NCBI RefSeq assembly: GCF_009193325.2
Contig: NZ_CP059856.1
Location: 3,162,001-3,226,000, forward strand
Direction of reading: 5' to 3'
Source of the DNA: Bacteroides zhangwenhongii
GTDB taxonomy: Bacteria; Bacteroidota; Bacteroidia; Bacteroidales; Bacteroidaceae
DNA: 64,000 bases
Below the pieces are notes generated by a model, which made no database searches, was not told the DNA's origin, and saw only the letters and a program-made list of their open reading frames with translations. The translations under genes and the position numbers were made by a program. Of the stretch, positions 45,993-54,241 are shown piece after piece (the stretch's first letter is position 1; every line of letters begins with the position of its first letter).

Positions 45993-46050
45993 AGGCTCCT
46001 ATTTTTATAGGTAGGGGGGGATTATATATAAGTACCTATACTTTATTGCG
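45993..46050 (+). repeat. Direct repeat flanking the UDG-like gene, right copy
   Basis: About 58 bp matching 45182-45238. Common segments are AGGCTC, GGTAGGGGG, ATTATATATAAGTA and CTATTGC-like. The unit between the two copies is about 810 bp and contains only the UDG-like gene. From here to 46362 no gene is seen. Confidence 0.7.
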
Positions 46051-46362
46051 TGCCTATGTATTACTATGCACTATAATAGAAAGGAGAGTATTATACTGTC
46101 ATATAAAGATATGCTAAGTAGTAATATCAGAAATTGAGTATTGTTTATTTTTTTACCTTGTTTATTATGAGTAACTTTGGGTATTCTTAAAAATCAAGAA
46201 CTACCTGTTTGGCAATGGTTCAACTCCTTGAATTATATGTAAATCAAACAGGTCATATTTGCATTTTCCCACACTTCCATTGGGAAAATTAACTCCCATA
46301 TTTAAAATTGCGAACTGCTATATCCCTTGTATTAGACAAGAATTTAGAAGTTCCACAAAAAA

Positions 46363-46404
46363 AGCCGCAGTTGAGCACATTTGTAAGTGTACTCGCTTGC
46401 GGCT
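46363..46404. terminator. Bidirectional terminator between the UDG-like and PLD genes
   Basis: AGCCGCA and TGCGGCT (46363-46369, 46398-46404) enclose an inner GAG-ACA stem, with A-run before and T-rich ATTTTTATT after. It separates convergent genes. Confidence 0.7.
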
Positions 46405-46432
46405 ATTTTTATTCTTATTGACATAACAGAAC

Positions 46433-47491
46433 TTACTCTATTTTCGTCAATATATCATCGTTGATTTTGACTATTTTTCTAATGATATAATTTGCATATT
46501 CTGGAGTTATTTGAAGTTTATCTGCACCTCGCATTAAGCTTCCATAACTGTTCTTCCCACTAGGGGTAGCATTGAATATTCCATTTACCTCTTTTAATAA
46601 TTCTGAAATAGTAATATTATATTTTTGCCATTGTTCTCCATAATAAGGTGTCAAATTTTCTCCTTCTACATAATATGGCCAACGCTCTTTGTTTTTTAAG
46701 ACCTTGTATGATTCTGATTTCACACGATATATTGATACAACATTTTTATGTCCCACAGCATAAACAATAAGAATATCACCCAATTTTACTTTTCTAGGAG
46801 GGCGTGCAAAATGTAATTTTTCTGTTAAAGAATTGTATTGCTTATCTAATGGTATGGGATTAGCAATCACCCCTACAGGTTTCAGCCAATAATTAGCTCC
46901 TGTAGGAATGTTTACTGGAATTTCTTTAACTTTATAAAAATCAGATAAGTCAATATTCGAACTGCTTTCAGTACGGTCTTTTATATTAGGTGCTATGTGT
47001 TCATCAAAAAAATGTATATCTTGTTCTGTTATTGGTTTATAAATTATGCTTTTATATAATGTACTAACTATATCTTCTATATCATCAGAATTAGAAATGG
47101 AAATTCCCCATTCATTGTTTTTTTTCAATCCCTTTTGAGTAAAATTTGCAGATGTAATTATTGCACTAGTATAAATATTACTCCGTTTACAGATGTAAAT
47201 TTTCCCATGCAATGAATTGTCTATTAGTATGCTGACTTTTACTTGTCTTTTCTCTCCAAATGATTTCAACTTTTTGAAAAAAGAGATTTTACCTTTCAGG
47301 TCGTCATTTGAGTCTTTAAAAGTAGTTATAAGCGTTATTTCTTTTAAATGAGTTAATTCCTCAAATGGAAAGAATGAGAAATTTTTAGATAAAAAAGGAC
47401 TAACAATTAATATATCATCAGCTTCTCTAAAACAGCGTAACAGTTTTTGTTCATGATTTTCATTGTGATTTTCATTGTTTATTATTTCCAT
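46433..47491 (-). CDS. PLD-type nuclease fused to a PUA/EVE-like domain
   Basis: 352 residues. The N-terminal half is a phospholipase-D-like nuclease: ILIVSPFLSKNFSF, then the HxK motif SLHGKIYICKRSNIY and the SANFTQKGLKKNNEWG end of the PLD motif (about 93-130). The C-terminal half resembles an EVE/PUA-like domain: ANYWLKPVGVIAN, HFARPPRKVKLGDILIVYAV, then NVVSIYRVKSESYKVL and WPYYVEGEN. EVE domains can read modified bases, so the fusion could be a modification-dependent restriction enzyme. That role is inference. A -7 box TATTTTTG (minus, 47523-47516) precedes it. Confidence 0.75.
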   Translation of the reverse strand: MEIINNENHNENHEQKLLRCFREADDILIVSPFLSKNFSFFPFEELTHLKEITLITTFKDSNDDLKGKISFFKKLKSFGEKRQVKVSILIDNSLHGKIYICKRSNIYTSAIITSANFTQKGLKKNNEWGISISNSDDIEDIVSTLYKSIIYKPITEQDIHFFDEHIAPNIKDRTESSSNIDLSDFYKVKEIPVNIPTGANYWLKPVGVIANPIPLDKQYNSLTEKLHFARPPRKVKLGDILIVYAVGHKNVVSIYRVKSESYKVLKNKERWPYYVEGENLTPYYGEQWQKYNITISELLKEVNGIFNATPSGKNSYGSLMRGADKLQITPEYANYIIRKIVKINDDILTKIE

Positions 47492-47821
47492 ATTAATTAG
47501 ATTTGATGTTTACAACAAAAATACATATAAAATAGACAAAAACGAATATTCATTCTCTAAAATATAATTTTATATATACATAAAAGCTGATTTTTTAGTA
47601 GTAGGGGAAAATGTGTGTTATAATATATAATTAATATTAGATACTTTTTCCCCACTACCTTACCTATGTAAAGCTAAGAATGGCTTGTAATACTAATAAT
47701 AACACTGCACTTTGCCGTACACAGAAAAAATCACTTTTATTGCATCCTATTCTATAAAACAGGTATGTACAAGGGAAAAAGTATTGTATATTAATATATT
47801 AATAAAGAACACTTTTTCTCC
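47492..47821. other. AT-rich intergenic region with two long imperfect hairpins
   Basis: No gene. Two inverted structures: AGTAGGGGAAAA (about 47602) with TTTTTCCCCACTA (about 47647), and GGGAAAAAGT (about 47776) with ACTTTTTCTCC (about 47812). Both enclose TA-rich loops and share a GGGAAAA/TTTTCCC core. The second ends where the next gene stops and could terminate it. Confidence 0.55.
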
Positions 47822-48442
47822 TTACTTGGGAATTATGATATTCCCATTATCGTCTATCTCTGCTATTTTATTTACTTTCTTCGTGGATAGTTTTTTCTGC
47901 TTGGAAAAATCATTTTCTAATAGAATATTTTCAGTATGTAAAGTTAAGGGAGTAGTAATTGATACTAGATTAGCACCAGCAAGCTCTATAATATACTTTT
48001 CATAAGTTTTTTTATCTATTCCGATTACTTTGATTATATTTTTCTTAATCAGTTCTATATTGCCATATTGGGATAATAGAAGCAATTGGATAAAGAAACC
48101 CTTACTCGCTGTATCCAGTTCGATTAAGACAAACTTTTTGGAGATAGTGATACATTGTTCTTCCATTGCAGGGATATGGTAAATATTGCGCCTAGTTTTA
48201 GTCCTATAACCGTTATCCTCTGAATATAGTTTTATATTCAAATATTCTTTAAATACCTTATTAAAACTTCCTAGTTTATCGCCACATGTTCTTTTCAATT
48301 CATCTAAAGTAATTCTCACATTATACCAATCATCTCTTGAAAGAGACAAACAGAAAAATCTATAAATATATGCAGGCTTAAATCTATTTAAAATAGAATA
48401 GTTTACAGTCGCCTGATTTTTACAATTAACAGGTAAAAGCAT
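47822..48442 (-). CDS. Hypothetical protein, possibly DNA-binding
   Basis: 206 residues from MLLPVNCKNQATVNYSIL. A GTG at 48484 is rejected because it lies in a hairpin arm. The segment ITLDELKRTCGDKLGSFNKV reads like a winged-helix domain, and another helical part, KNIIKVIGIDKKTYEKYIIE, may be a second one. This loosely recalls replication initiators of small Bacteroides plasmids, but I cannot establish that. Very AT-rich and between two hairpins. Confidence 0.5.
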   Translation of the reverse strand: MLLPVNCKNQATVNYSILNRFKPAYIYRFFCLSLSRDDWYNVRITLDELKRTCGDKLGSFNKVFKEYLNIKLYSEDNGYRTKTRRNIYHIPAMEEQCITISKKFVLIELDTASKGFFIQLLLLSQYGNIELIKKNIIKVIGIDKKTYEKYIIELAGANLVSITTPLTLHTENILLENDFSKQKKLSTKKVNKIAEIDDNGNIIIPK

Positions 48443-48473
48443 TTTTAACAATAATAATATGTTACTTAATTTT

Positions 48474-48502
48474 AGAAAGTCCACCTGTCACATGGACTTT
48501 CT
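48474..48502. terminator. Hairpin between two hypothetical genes
   Basis: Perfect 9-bp arms AGAAAGTCC and GGACTTTCT around an 11-nt loop. It lies between the stop of the 402-residue gene and the next gene, and probably terminates the former on the minus strand. Confidence 0.65.
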
Positions 48503-48520
48503 ATTAGAATATAATATGAA

Positions 48521-49729
48521 TTAGGCTGCCTTTCCTATAATATCATGGTTCCTTAGATATTGGCTATGCAAAGCTGAATATATTTCGTTCAATTTATCAA
48601 TGGATATATTAGATATAAATGTAACGGTATCTTTATCCAAAGTCTTAACTGTTTCTATGACTTCATTAATTCCAATTGCACTTTCTGCGCTTTGTGGTTT
48701 ATGCTTTGCTAACATAGTCATAGCATCAATCATATAACGTTCTTTGATAAACTTATCTTTGAAACCCACAATTTTCAAAGTGTCTATAATTCTATCACCA
48801 ACTGATAAATCATATTCAAATTTAGCTTCAACCTCACCAACCATTGCATCATTCCAAACTTTTAGACTTAAGGTCTTCCCTTGATTATAATATTTAGTAA
48901 TTACACTAATATTAGCTTTCAGCTCTTTAGCTTTTTGGAATATCTTTTGATAAAACTCATGTTGAGTAGCCAATGCCGCATTACCTGCCTTTTCCATGCC
49001 ATTAAACCCTCTACTTAGTACATTATTTATCCCTCTATACTTTGCAAACTCTTGCAATGATACAAATTCCTTGATTCTAACATTTTCAACAATTAAAGCT
49101 GATTCATCTTTAACCACCCTATCAATATTGGCTTCATGATAAGTTTTCCATAGCCAATATCCATTTGCCGTATCAACAGGCACATAAACATTTGGAGTAT
49201 TTTTAGGAATAACATTACCATTCAAGTCTTTCAACTCAATATCCGCTTCATAGAAAGTTTGAGCTGCCGTTACAAACAGAGCCGTTTTTTCAAATTTATC
49301 ATCACCAATCAAATCTTTTCCCAATTCAACATTCACTTTAGTTACAGTCATATTATAATCGGAAATTGCAATAATAATATCCTCTTTTCTTTTGCTAATA
49401 ACCTCCTTTTCTTCTGTAGATTCTTCCACTTGCCAAAACTCTACTGAAATAGTAGGAAGTTCAACATCATGCAATGCAACCATATAATCCTTTTCAGCCT
49501 TAGCAACATTAGTTTTAGCAGCTTTTACAATATTGGTATCTGCATCTGCATTATCAGATAGATATTGCCTTTTTTCCATTAGGATTTTGCGAGCGTTTTC
49601 CAACACTTCATTTTTTGACAAAGTTTCTGTTTGAGTTTCTTGTTGTTTTTCCATATTACCACTATTTTTTAAAGATTCCACATTAACATTTACATTCTCG
49701 TTTACTGTCATTGCATCAGTTGTTTCCAT
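48521..49729 (-). CDS. Hypothetical protein, 402 residues
   Basis: Not recognised. The N-terminal 60 residues are disordered-looking (rich in Asn, Thr, Glu, Gln). A helical region follows (LENARKILMEKRQYLSDNAD), then strands around VELPTISVEFWQVEES. The central part, VPVDTANGYWLWKTYHEAN, and a helical C-terminus, KFIKERYMIDAMTMLAKHK, look conserved. No signal peptide, membrane helix or catalytic signature is visible. It has a good -7 box, TATCTTTG, at 49815-49808. Size and position suggest a structural or regulatory gene of the outer island. Confidence 0.6.
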   Translation of the reverse strand: METTDAMTVNENVNVNVESLKNSGNMEKQQETQTETLSKNEVLENARKILMEKRQYLSDNADADTNIVKAAKTNVAKAEKDYMVALHDVELPTISVEFWQVEESTEEKEVISKRKEDIIIAISDYNMTVTKVNVELGKDLIGDDKFEKTALFVTAAQTFYEADIELKDLNGNVIPKNTPNVYVPVDTANGYWLWKTYHEANIDRVVKDESALIVENVRIKEFVSLQEFAKYRGINNVLSRGFNGMEKAGNAALATQHEFYQKIFQKAKELKANISVITKYYNQGKTLSLKVWNDAMVGEVEAKFEYDLSVGDRIIDTLKIVGFKDKFIKERYMIDAMTMLAKHKPQSAESAIGINEVIETVKTLDKDTVTFISNISIDKLNEIYSALHSQYLRNHDIIGKAA

Positions 49730-49807
49730 TGCCTCTTTATTTTTATATTAATAACTAAGTTTTTAAGTAATCATCAACTTGGCGCCTTACTGTTTTTGAT
49801 TACGATG

Positions 49808-49815
49808 CAAAGATA
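49808..49815 (-). promoter_or_regulatory. Candidate -7 box for the 402-residue gene
   Basis: TATCTTTG on the minus strand (TAnnTTTG), 79 nt before the ATG at 49729. Confidence 0.5.
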
Positions 49816-49888
49816 TGGGTAATACAAAAAAAAGGAACAGATTCTAATCTGTTCCCCCAAGTAACCCTAAAATGTTAAATACGATTAA

Positions 49889-50869
49889 CTAATCTACTTT
49901 TATATCGTGACCATAAAAATAGCTTCCCATTGTATTAGCTTCATATCCTTCGTAATCTATAAGAAGTTTATTGTAATATTCCAATCTATTACGATAATAT
50001 AGTTCTTCATCTTTATTCAAATGTATTGTATTATCATCAAAAGAATGCAAACAAAGAAAATCCAAAGTATAAAGAAGAAGATATTTTTCATCCGTGGTAG
50101 CACATTCTGATTCATTGGGAATAATTAAACGAATAGCTTTTAGCAGCTCCGTTACAAAGAAGAAATTAAAAGCTCTCTCACTCTCTGCTTTCGGAGTATC
50201 CTTGTTTATATAAAGATAGTCATTATCGTCAAATAGTTTATGAGTTGGTTCTGCTAATACAAACACTCGTTCTATATCTTTTTTATTTGATAAAGTAATA
50301 ACATCTGATTTCACAGCCTTTTTAGCTCTAATCGTAATATTTAATATGGTATTTTCATTATCAATGCATTCTTTTAATAGAATCCGTATTTCATTGGCTC
50401 TATCGTTTGATAAATTTTCTCCAAATATTGGAAATAACGAGACTAAGTCAATCTTATCTGTAACAGAGAAAGGACGTTGTTTTTTTTCTCCTTTTATCCT
50501 TACTATCACTTCTAAATTATCAATATTCGCTTTCACAAAATCCTGAACTCTTTTTGCTTCATTATTATTGGAAAGTTTCGCCGTATACTTCCCGCAGTAT
50601 TTTACAAGGTGCAGAGTATAAATATAAATAATCAATCCCCAGAAAGCTTCTTTATCAAGATGTAGCTTGGTTAGATACTCTTGTAATTTCTCATGCTTAT
50701 AAAAAGTACTTTCCGTGACTTTAGGAGGAAGTTGTTGTAAGAAACCATTATATTTTCTACAAAAGATATAATTCTCATTGGTAAGGTCACCCCAATCGCC
50801 ATCGAATACCCAAAAATATCTATCTTGGTATATATTTACATATCTAAAAAGATTATCCGTTATTTCCAT
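49889..50869 (-). CDS. Hypothetical protein, 326 residues
   Basis: Not recognised. Mixed helix and strand composition with aromatic-rich N-terminus (MEITDNLFRYVNIYQDRYFW). A strand-rich middle section (LEVIVRIKGEKKQRPFSVTD, TILNITIRAKKAVKSDVITL) recalls an Ig-like or beta-sandwich part. It ends SYFYGHDIKVD. No signal peptide or membrane segment is seen. It is divergent from the DUF262-HEPN pair and shares a 154-bp intergenic region with it, so coregulation is possible. Its -7 box TATCTTTG is at 50902-50895. Confidence 0.55.
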   Translation of the reverse strand: MEITDNLFRYVNIYQDRYFWVFDGDWGDLTNENYIFCRKYNGFLQQLPPKVTESTFYKHEKLQEYLTKLHLDKEAFWGLIIYIYTLHLVKYCGKYTAKLSNNNEAKRVQDFVKANIDNLEVIVRIKGEKKQRPFSVTDKIDLVSLFPIFGENLSNDRANEIRILLKECIDNENTILNITIRAKKAVKSDVITLSNKKDIERVFVLAEPTHKLFDDNDYLYINKDTPKAESERAFNFFFVTELLKAIRLIIPNESECATTDEKYLLLYTLDFLCLHSFDDNTIHLNKDEELYYRNRLEYYNKLLIDYEGYEANTMGSYFYGHDIKVD

Positions 50870-50985
50870 TATTATAGAATATCAAATACTCAAACAAAGA
50901 TAACCAAAAACACAAGAATAACCATATTCCTTTAAACAATAAAAATATCCATAAGCTATTCCTCTCATATTTAGAAAATCTTTAT

Positions 50986-50993
50986 TACTTTTG
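50986..50993 (+). promoter_or_regulatory. Candidate -7 box for the DUF262-HEPN pair
   Basis: TACTTTTG (TAnnTTTG), 31 nt before the ATG at 51024. Confidence 0.5.
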
Positions 50994-51023
50994 TAATATT
51001 TAGAAATTTTAGAACCCGAAATT

Positions 51024-52118
51024 ATGGAAACAACATCAACTTTATATTCTGAATTAGAATCAAAAAAGACTTATTTTAGGACTGACAATTACAGCATGTC
51101 AATTGGAGAACTAGTTAACATGTATAGGTCAGATGAATTAATTATTAAACCTGAATATCAAAGACTTTTCAGATGGACATATGGACAAAAAGTAAGATTA
51201 ATAGAGTCTTTAATGTTGGGGATTCCTTTACCAACCATTTTTATTTTTCAGAATGAAAATGGTATTTGGGAATTGGTGGATGGATTGCAAAGAATTTCTA
51301 CGATATTACAATTCATGAATGAATTGAAAGGAGAAAATAAACTAGTTCTTAGTCGCACTGAATACTTAACTCATTTTGAGAATGTGTGCTGGTTCAAAGA
51401 AAATGATTCAGAAATTGAATTGGACAATGCCCTAAAATTAAGTTTCAAAAGAACTAAATTAAATTTTACGATAATATATAGTGAATCAGACCCCAAAGCT
51501 AAGTTTGAAGTGTTTCAACGTTTAAATACAGGTGGCTCAAATGCATCTAAACAAGAAATAAGAAATAGTATACAAATAATGATAAAACCATCTGTCTATG
51601 ACTGGTTCTCTCAATTAGCTAATAATGAGCATTTTCTCAACACATTATCTTTAACCGACCGGTTACTTGACGAACAATATCATTTAGAGTTATTACTAAG
51701 GTTTGTAGCATTAACCAATTTTCCTTATGATAATAAAAAAGAACTAGGAGATTTTCTAGACGACATTAATAAAGTCATTTTATATGATGAGAACTTTCCT
51801 TTTGAACCAACTAAAAATAAATTTCTTAACACATTTGAACTACTAGACAATGCACTTTCTGATAGAGTTTTCAAAAAATTCGATGGTCACAGCTTTAAAG
51901 GCAAGTTTTTAGAATCATCTTTTGAAGCAATAGCAATAGGAATAGCAGAGAATATAGATTCATATATTCAGAATAATATCTCACATCGGATATTAACAGA
52001 GAAAATAAGAAGCTTATATAGTAAAGATTTCTATAAGAATAATGCAGGGTCAGGGTCCAATGCTAAATCGAGAATAAATAAAATAGTGCCAGCTGCAATA
52101 GACTTTTTCAAAGTATGA
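51024..52118 (+). CDS. DUF262 domain protein (GmrSD N-terminal/ParB-like) of a two-gene system
   Basis: 364 residues. The DUF262 signature is complete: IGELVNMYRSDELIIKPEYQ, RLFRWTYGQKVRLIESLMLG, PLPTIFIFQNENGIWELVDG, LQRISTILQFMNEL, with a later FEVFQRLNTGGSNASKQEIR. The DGLQR and RLNTGG motifs match the ParB/Srx-like nucleotide-binding domain also found in GmrSD type IV restriction enzymes and in Brig-like systems. Here it is not fused to DUF1524. Its stop overlaps the ATG of a HEPN gene by 4 nt, so the two are coexpressed. A sensor role for an ATP- or NTP-driven defence system is inferred. Confidence 0.82.
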   Translation: METTSTLYSELESKKTYFRTDNYSMSIGELVNMYRSDELIIKPEYQRLFRWTYGQKVRLIESLMLGIPLPTIFIFQNENGIWELVDGLQRISTILQFMNELKGENKLVLSRTEYLTHFENVCWFKENDSEIELDNALKLSFKRTKLNFTIIYSESDPKAKFEVFQRLNTGGSNASKQEIRNSIQIMIKPSVYDWFSQLANNEHFLNTLSLTDRLLDEQYHLELLLRFVALTNFPYDNKKELGDFLDDINKVILYDENFPFEPTKNKFLNTFELLDNALSDRVFKKFDGHSFKGKFLESSFEAIAIGIAENIDSYIQNNISHRILTEKIRSLYSKDFYKNNAGSGSNAKSRINKIVPAAIDFFKV

Positions 52119-52762
52119 GCGATAAAATTTTCACAGTAGAAGACTTAGTAACTAAAATTGATGAGGATTTATCTTGGAGAAAGAAAGAATTATATTTCAT
52201 AAAAACTCAAATTCCTAAAGATAAATCCCCAAAACAATCAGCCTACTTACGTTTAGCAATTCCCTTATTATACGCACATTGGGAGGGGTTTGCTAAATCT
52301 TCAATGGAAGCATATCTCAAATTTGTATCACTTAAATATCTAAAGCACACAGACTTAAAGCCACAATTCATTGCTTTGTCTCTATCCAAATTATTGGGGC
52401 TAAGTGAGATTAAAAATCTAGAGGGAAAAACCATTATTGTAAAAGAACTTTTATCAAGATTAAACGATAAAGCCAAAATTCCCACCAAAGAAGTTATACA
52501 AACTAAGTCAAATCTAAGATACGATGTATTTCGTGAAATTATTTATACTCTTAGTCTTTCGGAAACTGTATTTAGTAAATATAAAAGTTTTATTGATGAT
52601 TTAGTAGATACAAGAAATCACATAGCACACGGAAACTATTTAAGAGTAGAATACAACGATTGCATAACAATGTGCAATGATTTAACTAGCTTACTTGAAA
52701 CACTAAAAACAGAAATCATCAATTCAGCAGTATTAGAGTTATACAAAAAGCCTTCTCCATAA
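52115..52762 (+). CDS. HEPN-domain nuclease, MAE_28990/MAE_18760-like
   Basis: 215 residues, helical. The late segment FIDDLVDTRNHIAHGNYLRV carries the Rx4-6H-type motif (R-N-H-I-A-H) of HEPN ribonucleases. The N-terminal half, YLRLAIPLLYAHWEGFAKSS, matches the MAE_28990 family start. HEPN proteins of this type are toxins that cut RNA, held in check by a partner until infection. Overlap with the DUF262 gene by 4 nt suggests a two-gene abortive-infection or toxin-antitoxin unit. That function is inferred. Confidence 0.82.
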   Translation: MSDKIFTVEDLVTKIDEDLSWRKKELYFIKTQIPKDKSPKQSAYLRLAIPLLYAHWEGFAKSSMEAYLKFVSLKYLKHTDLKPQFIALSLSKLLGLSEIKNLEGKTIIVKELLSRLNDKAKIPTKEVIQTKSNLRYDVFREIIYTLSLSETVFSKYKSFIDDLVDTRNHIAHGNYLRVEYNDCITMCNDLTSLLETLKTEIINSAVLELYKKPSP

Positions 52763-52777
52763 AACCATGGAGAAGCC
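52750..52777. terminator. Bidirectional terminator between the HEPN and integrase genes
   Basis: CTTCTCCAT and ATGGAGAAG (perfect 9 bp, extended with one mismatch to GCC/GGC) around AAAACC. It overlaps the last codons of the HEPN gene and lies between convergent genes. Confidence 0.7.
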
Positions 52778-52793
52778 CTTTCTTTATCAAGTC

Positions 52794-54023
52794 TCAAAGT
52801 AAATTTTTCATTGCTTCATCTATCTGCTCATTTTCAAAGCTATCAAGATAATACTGTGTCGTTGACAAACTTGTATGTCCCAATGATTCACTTATCAATG
52901 CGATATTTACACCAGAACGTTTTAATACCGTTGCAAATGAATGACGTGCAACATAGGTTGTCAACGGAATACTAATATCCAAATGAGCACCTATCTTTTT
53001 AAGAGCTTTATTCATGCCTTTTATCACTTTTCTAATCCTGTCATATTGCTGTTGTTCAGTAATATGAAAATTACGGTCTAATATTGGGAAAACATAATCA
53101 TTCAGTTGTGAGTGCGGTTTCCTATATTTATCTACAATTTGTACGGCTTGAGGTAAAAGTTGAAATGTAATAGGCTGCTTTGTCTTATGTCGTACAAAGC
53201 ATATTCGATTATTCACAATATCTGAATACTTCAAATATGCTATATCAATCATATTCATACCACAACCAAGATAACTAAAAGAAAATAAGTCTTTAGTCAA
53301 ATAAAGTAATGGACTATAATAAGTTGTTATCTCCATTAAATCAACATTCATTATTTTATGTATTTCAGCCTTAGTAATTGCCCTCTTACATTTACCCTTG
53401 CGATAATGAGATATTTTGAATTTTACAAAAGGATAATACTTCTCGTTCACCACATTATCTTCTATTGCTTTATTATAAACAGCACGTAATTCTCTCATTC
53501 GTATTCCAATCGTATTATCAGAATTACCACGTTTACGAAGATAAAGTTCATAACGCTTTAACCAATTTACATCAATATCCGTGAAAGGTATATCCAAGTT
53601 ACCTGCGAATCTCAATACAGAATTATAACAACTAATGTAAGCTTTGGCATTACCTAACCGTTTCTCGGCAGTCATATACTGTATGATGTATTGAATATAA
53701 TCTCCCACATTCTGTTTATTACAACTTCGTTCCACATATTCAGCCAAAGATTGTGGAGTAAAGTCTTTACCAAGTGTTTTCAGTTCAAACATCATATTGA
53801 CATATTCTTGTCTCGTTTGATTCATGATATTCAATAACTGTTCACGATTGGGATAGTTTCTTTTAGGTTCTTCCTTATCAAAATTCCAACAAGAAGCTTT
53901 GATTGAAATTCCCAAAGATTTAAAGTAACGTAACTTACCTTGGCTAATTCTCAACATTAACGGATGTTCTCCATTAGCTAAAACTTTTGATTTAAAACAA
54001 ATAATGCCTATATTAGCATCCAT
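52794..54023 (-). CDS. Tyrosine recombinase (integrase) of the tRNA-Met island
   Basis: 409 residues from MDANIGIICFKSKVLANGEH; an upstream frame to 54080 runs through the arm-site repeat and is less likely. Phage-integrase SAM-like domain (VGDYIQYIIQYMTAEKRLGN), then the catalytic domain. Catalytic residues: Arg in the unusual SYLGCGMNMIDIAYLKYSD segment (no clear Arg at the first position there), Lys in RHKTKQPITFQLLP, His-xx-Arg in YVARHSFATVLKRSG, and His/Tyr in SLGHTSLSTTQYYLD. Sited 177 nt from the right attachment repeat, it should drive excision and integration of the island. Confidence 0.9.
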   Translation of the reverse strand: MDANIGIICFKSKVLANGEHPLMLRISQGKLRYFKSLGISIKASCWNFDKEEPKRNYPNREQLLNIMNQTRQEYVNMMFELKTLGKDFTPQSLAEYVERSCNKQNVGDYIQYIIQYMTAEKRLGNAKAYISCYNSVLRFAGNLDIPFTDIDVNWLKRYELYLRKRGNSDNTIGIRMRELRAVYNKAIEDNVVNEKYYPFVKFKISHYRKGKCKRAITKAEIHKIMNVDLMEITTYYSPLLYLTKDLFSFSYLGCGMNMIDIAYLKYSDIVNNRICFVRHKTKQPITFQLLPQAVQIVDKYRKPHSQLNDYVFPILDRNFHITEQQQYDRIRKVIKGMNKALKKIGAHLDISIPLTTYVARHSFATVLKRSGVNIALISESLGHTSLSTTQYYLDSFENEQIDEAMKNLL

Positions 54024-54049
54024 AACGTAACATATTATTGTCACATTTT

Positions 54050-54071
54050 GGTTTGCGCTACGGTTTACACC
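54050..54071 (+). promoter_or_regulatory. Candidate integrase arm-type site, right end
   Basis: GGTTTGCGCTACGGTTTACACC differs from the left-end site at 20795-20816 in 3 of 22 positions and has the same orientation. It sits in the promoter region of the integrase gene. Confidence 0.4.
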
Positions 54072-54152
54072 GATAAGCAAATAGGAGATATTTTAGAAGT
54101 CAGATATAAGATTTAGCAAAAGCCAAAATCTTCATAAATGACTTATATTCAG

Positions 54153-54241
54153 TAGCTCTGCTGGTAGCTTTCAAAGGCTAAGCCTTTGGAAGACGCAGGT
54201 TCATAATCATGAGGTCCCCGGTTCAATCCCGGGTCCCGCTA
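54153..54241 (+). other. tRNA-like chimera at the right attachment site (not functional tRNA)
   Basis: Upstream of the repeat, TAGCTCTGCTGGTAG (54153-54167) resembles the tRNA D-arm TAGCTCAGCTGGTTAG. A tight palindrome CAAAGGCT-A-AGCCTTTG (54172-54188) interrupts it, then the exact 3' tRNA part starts at 54200. The acceptor 5' strand is missing, so this cannot fold into a tRNA. It may be a remnant of another tRNA or a target mimic for the integrase. Confidence 0.4.
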
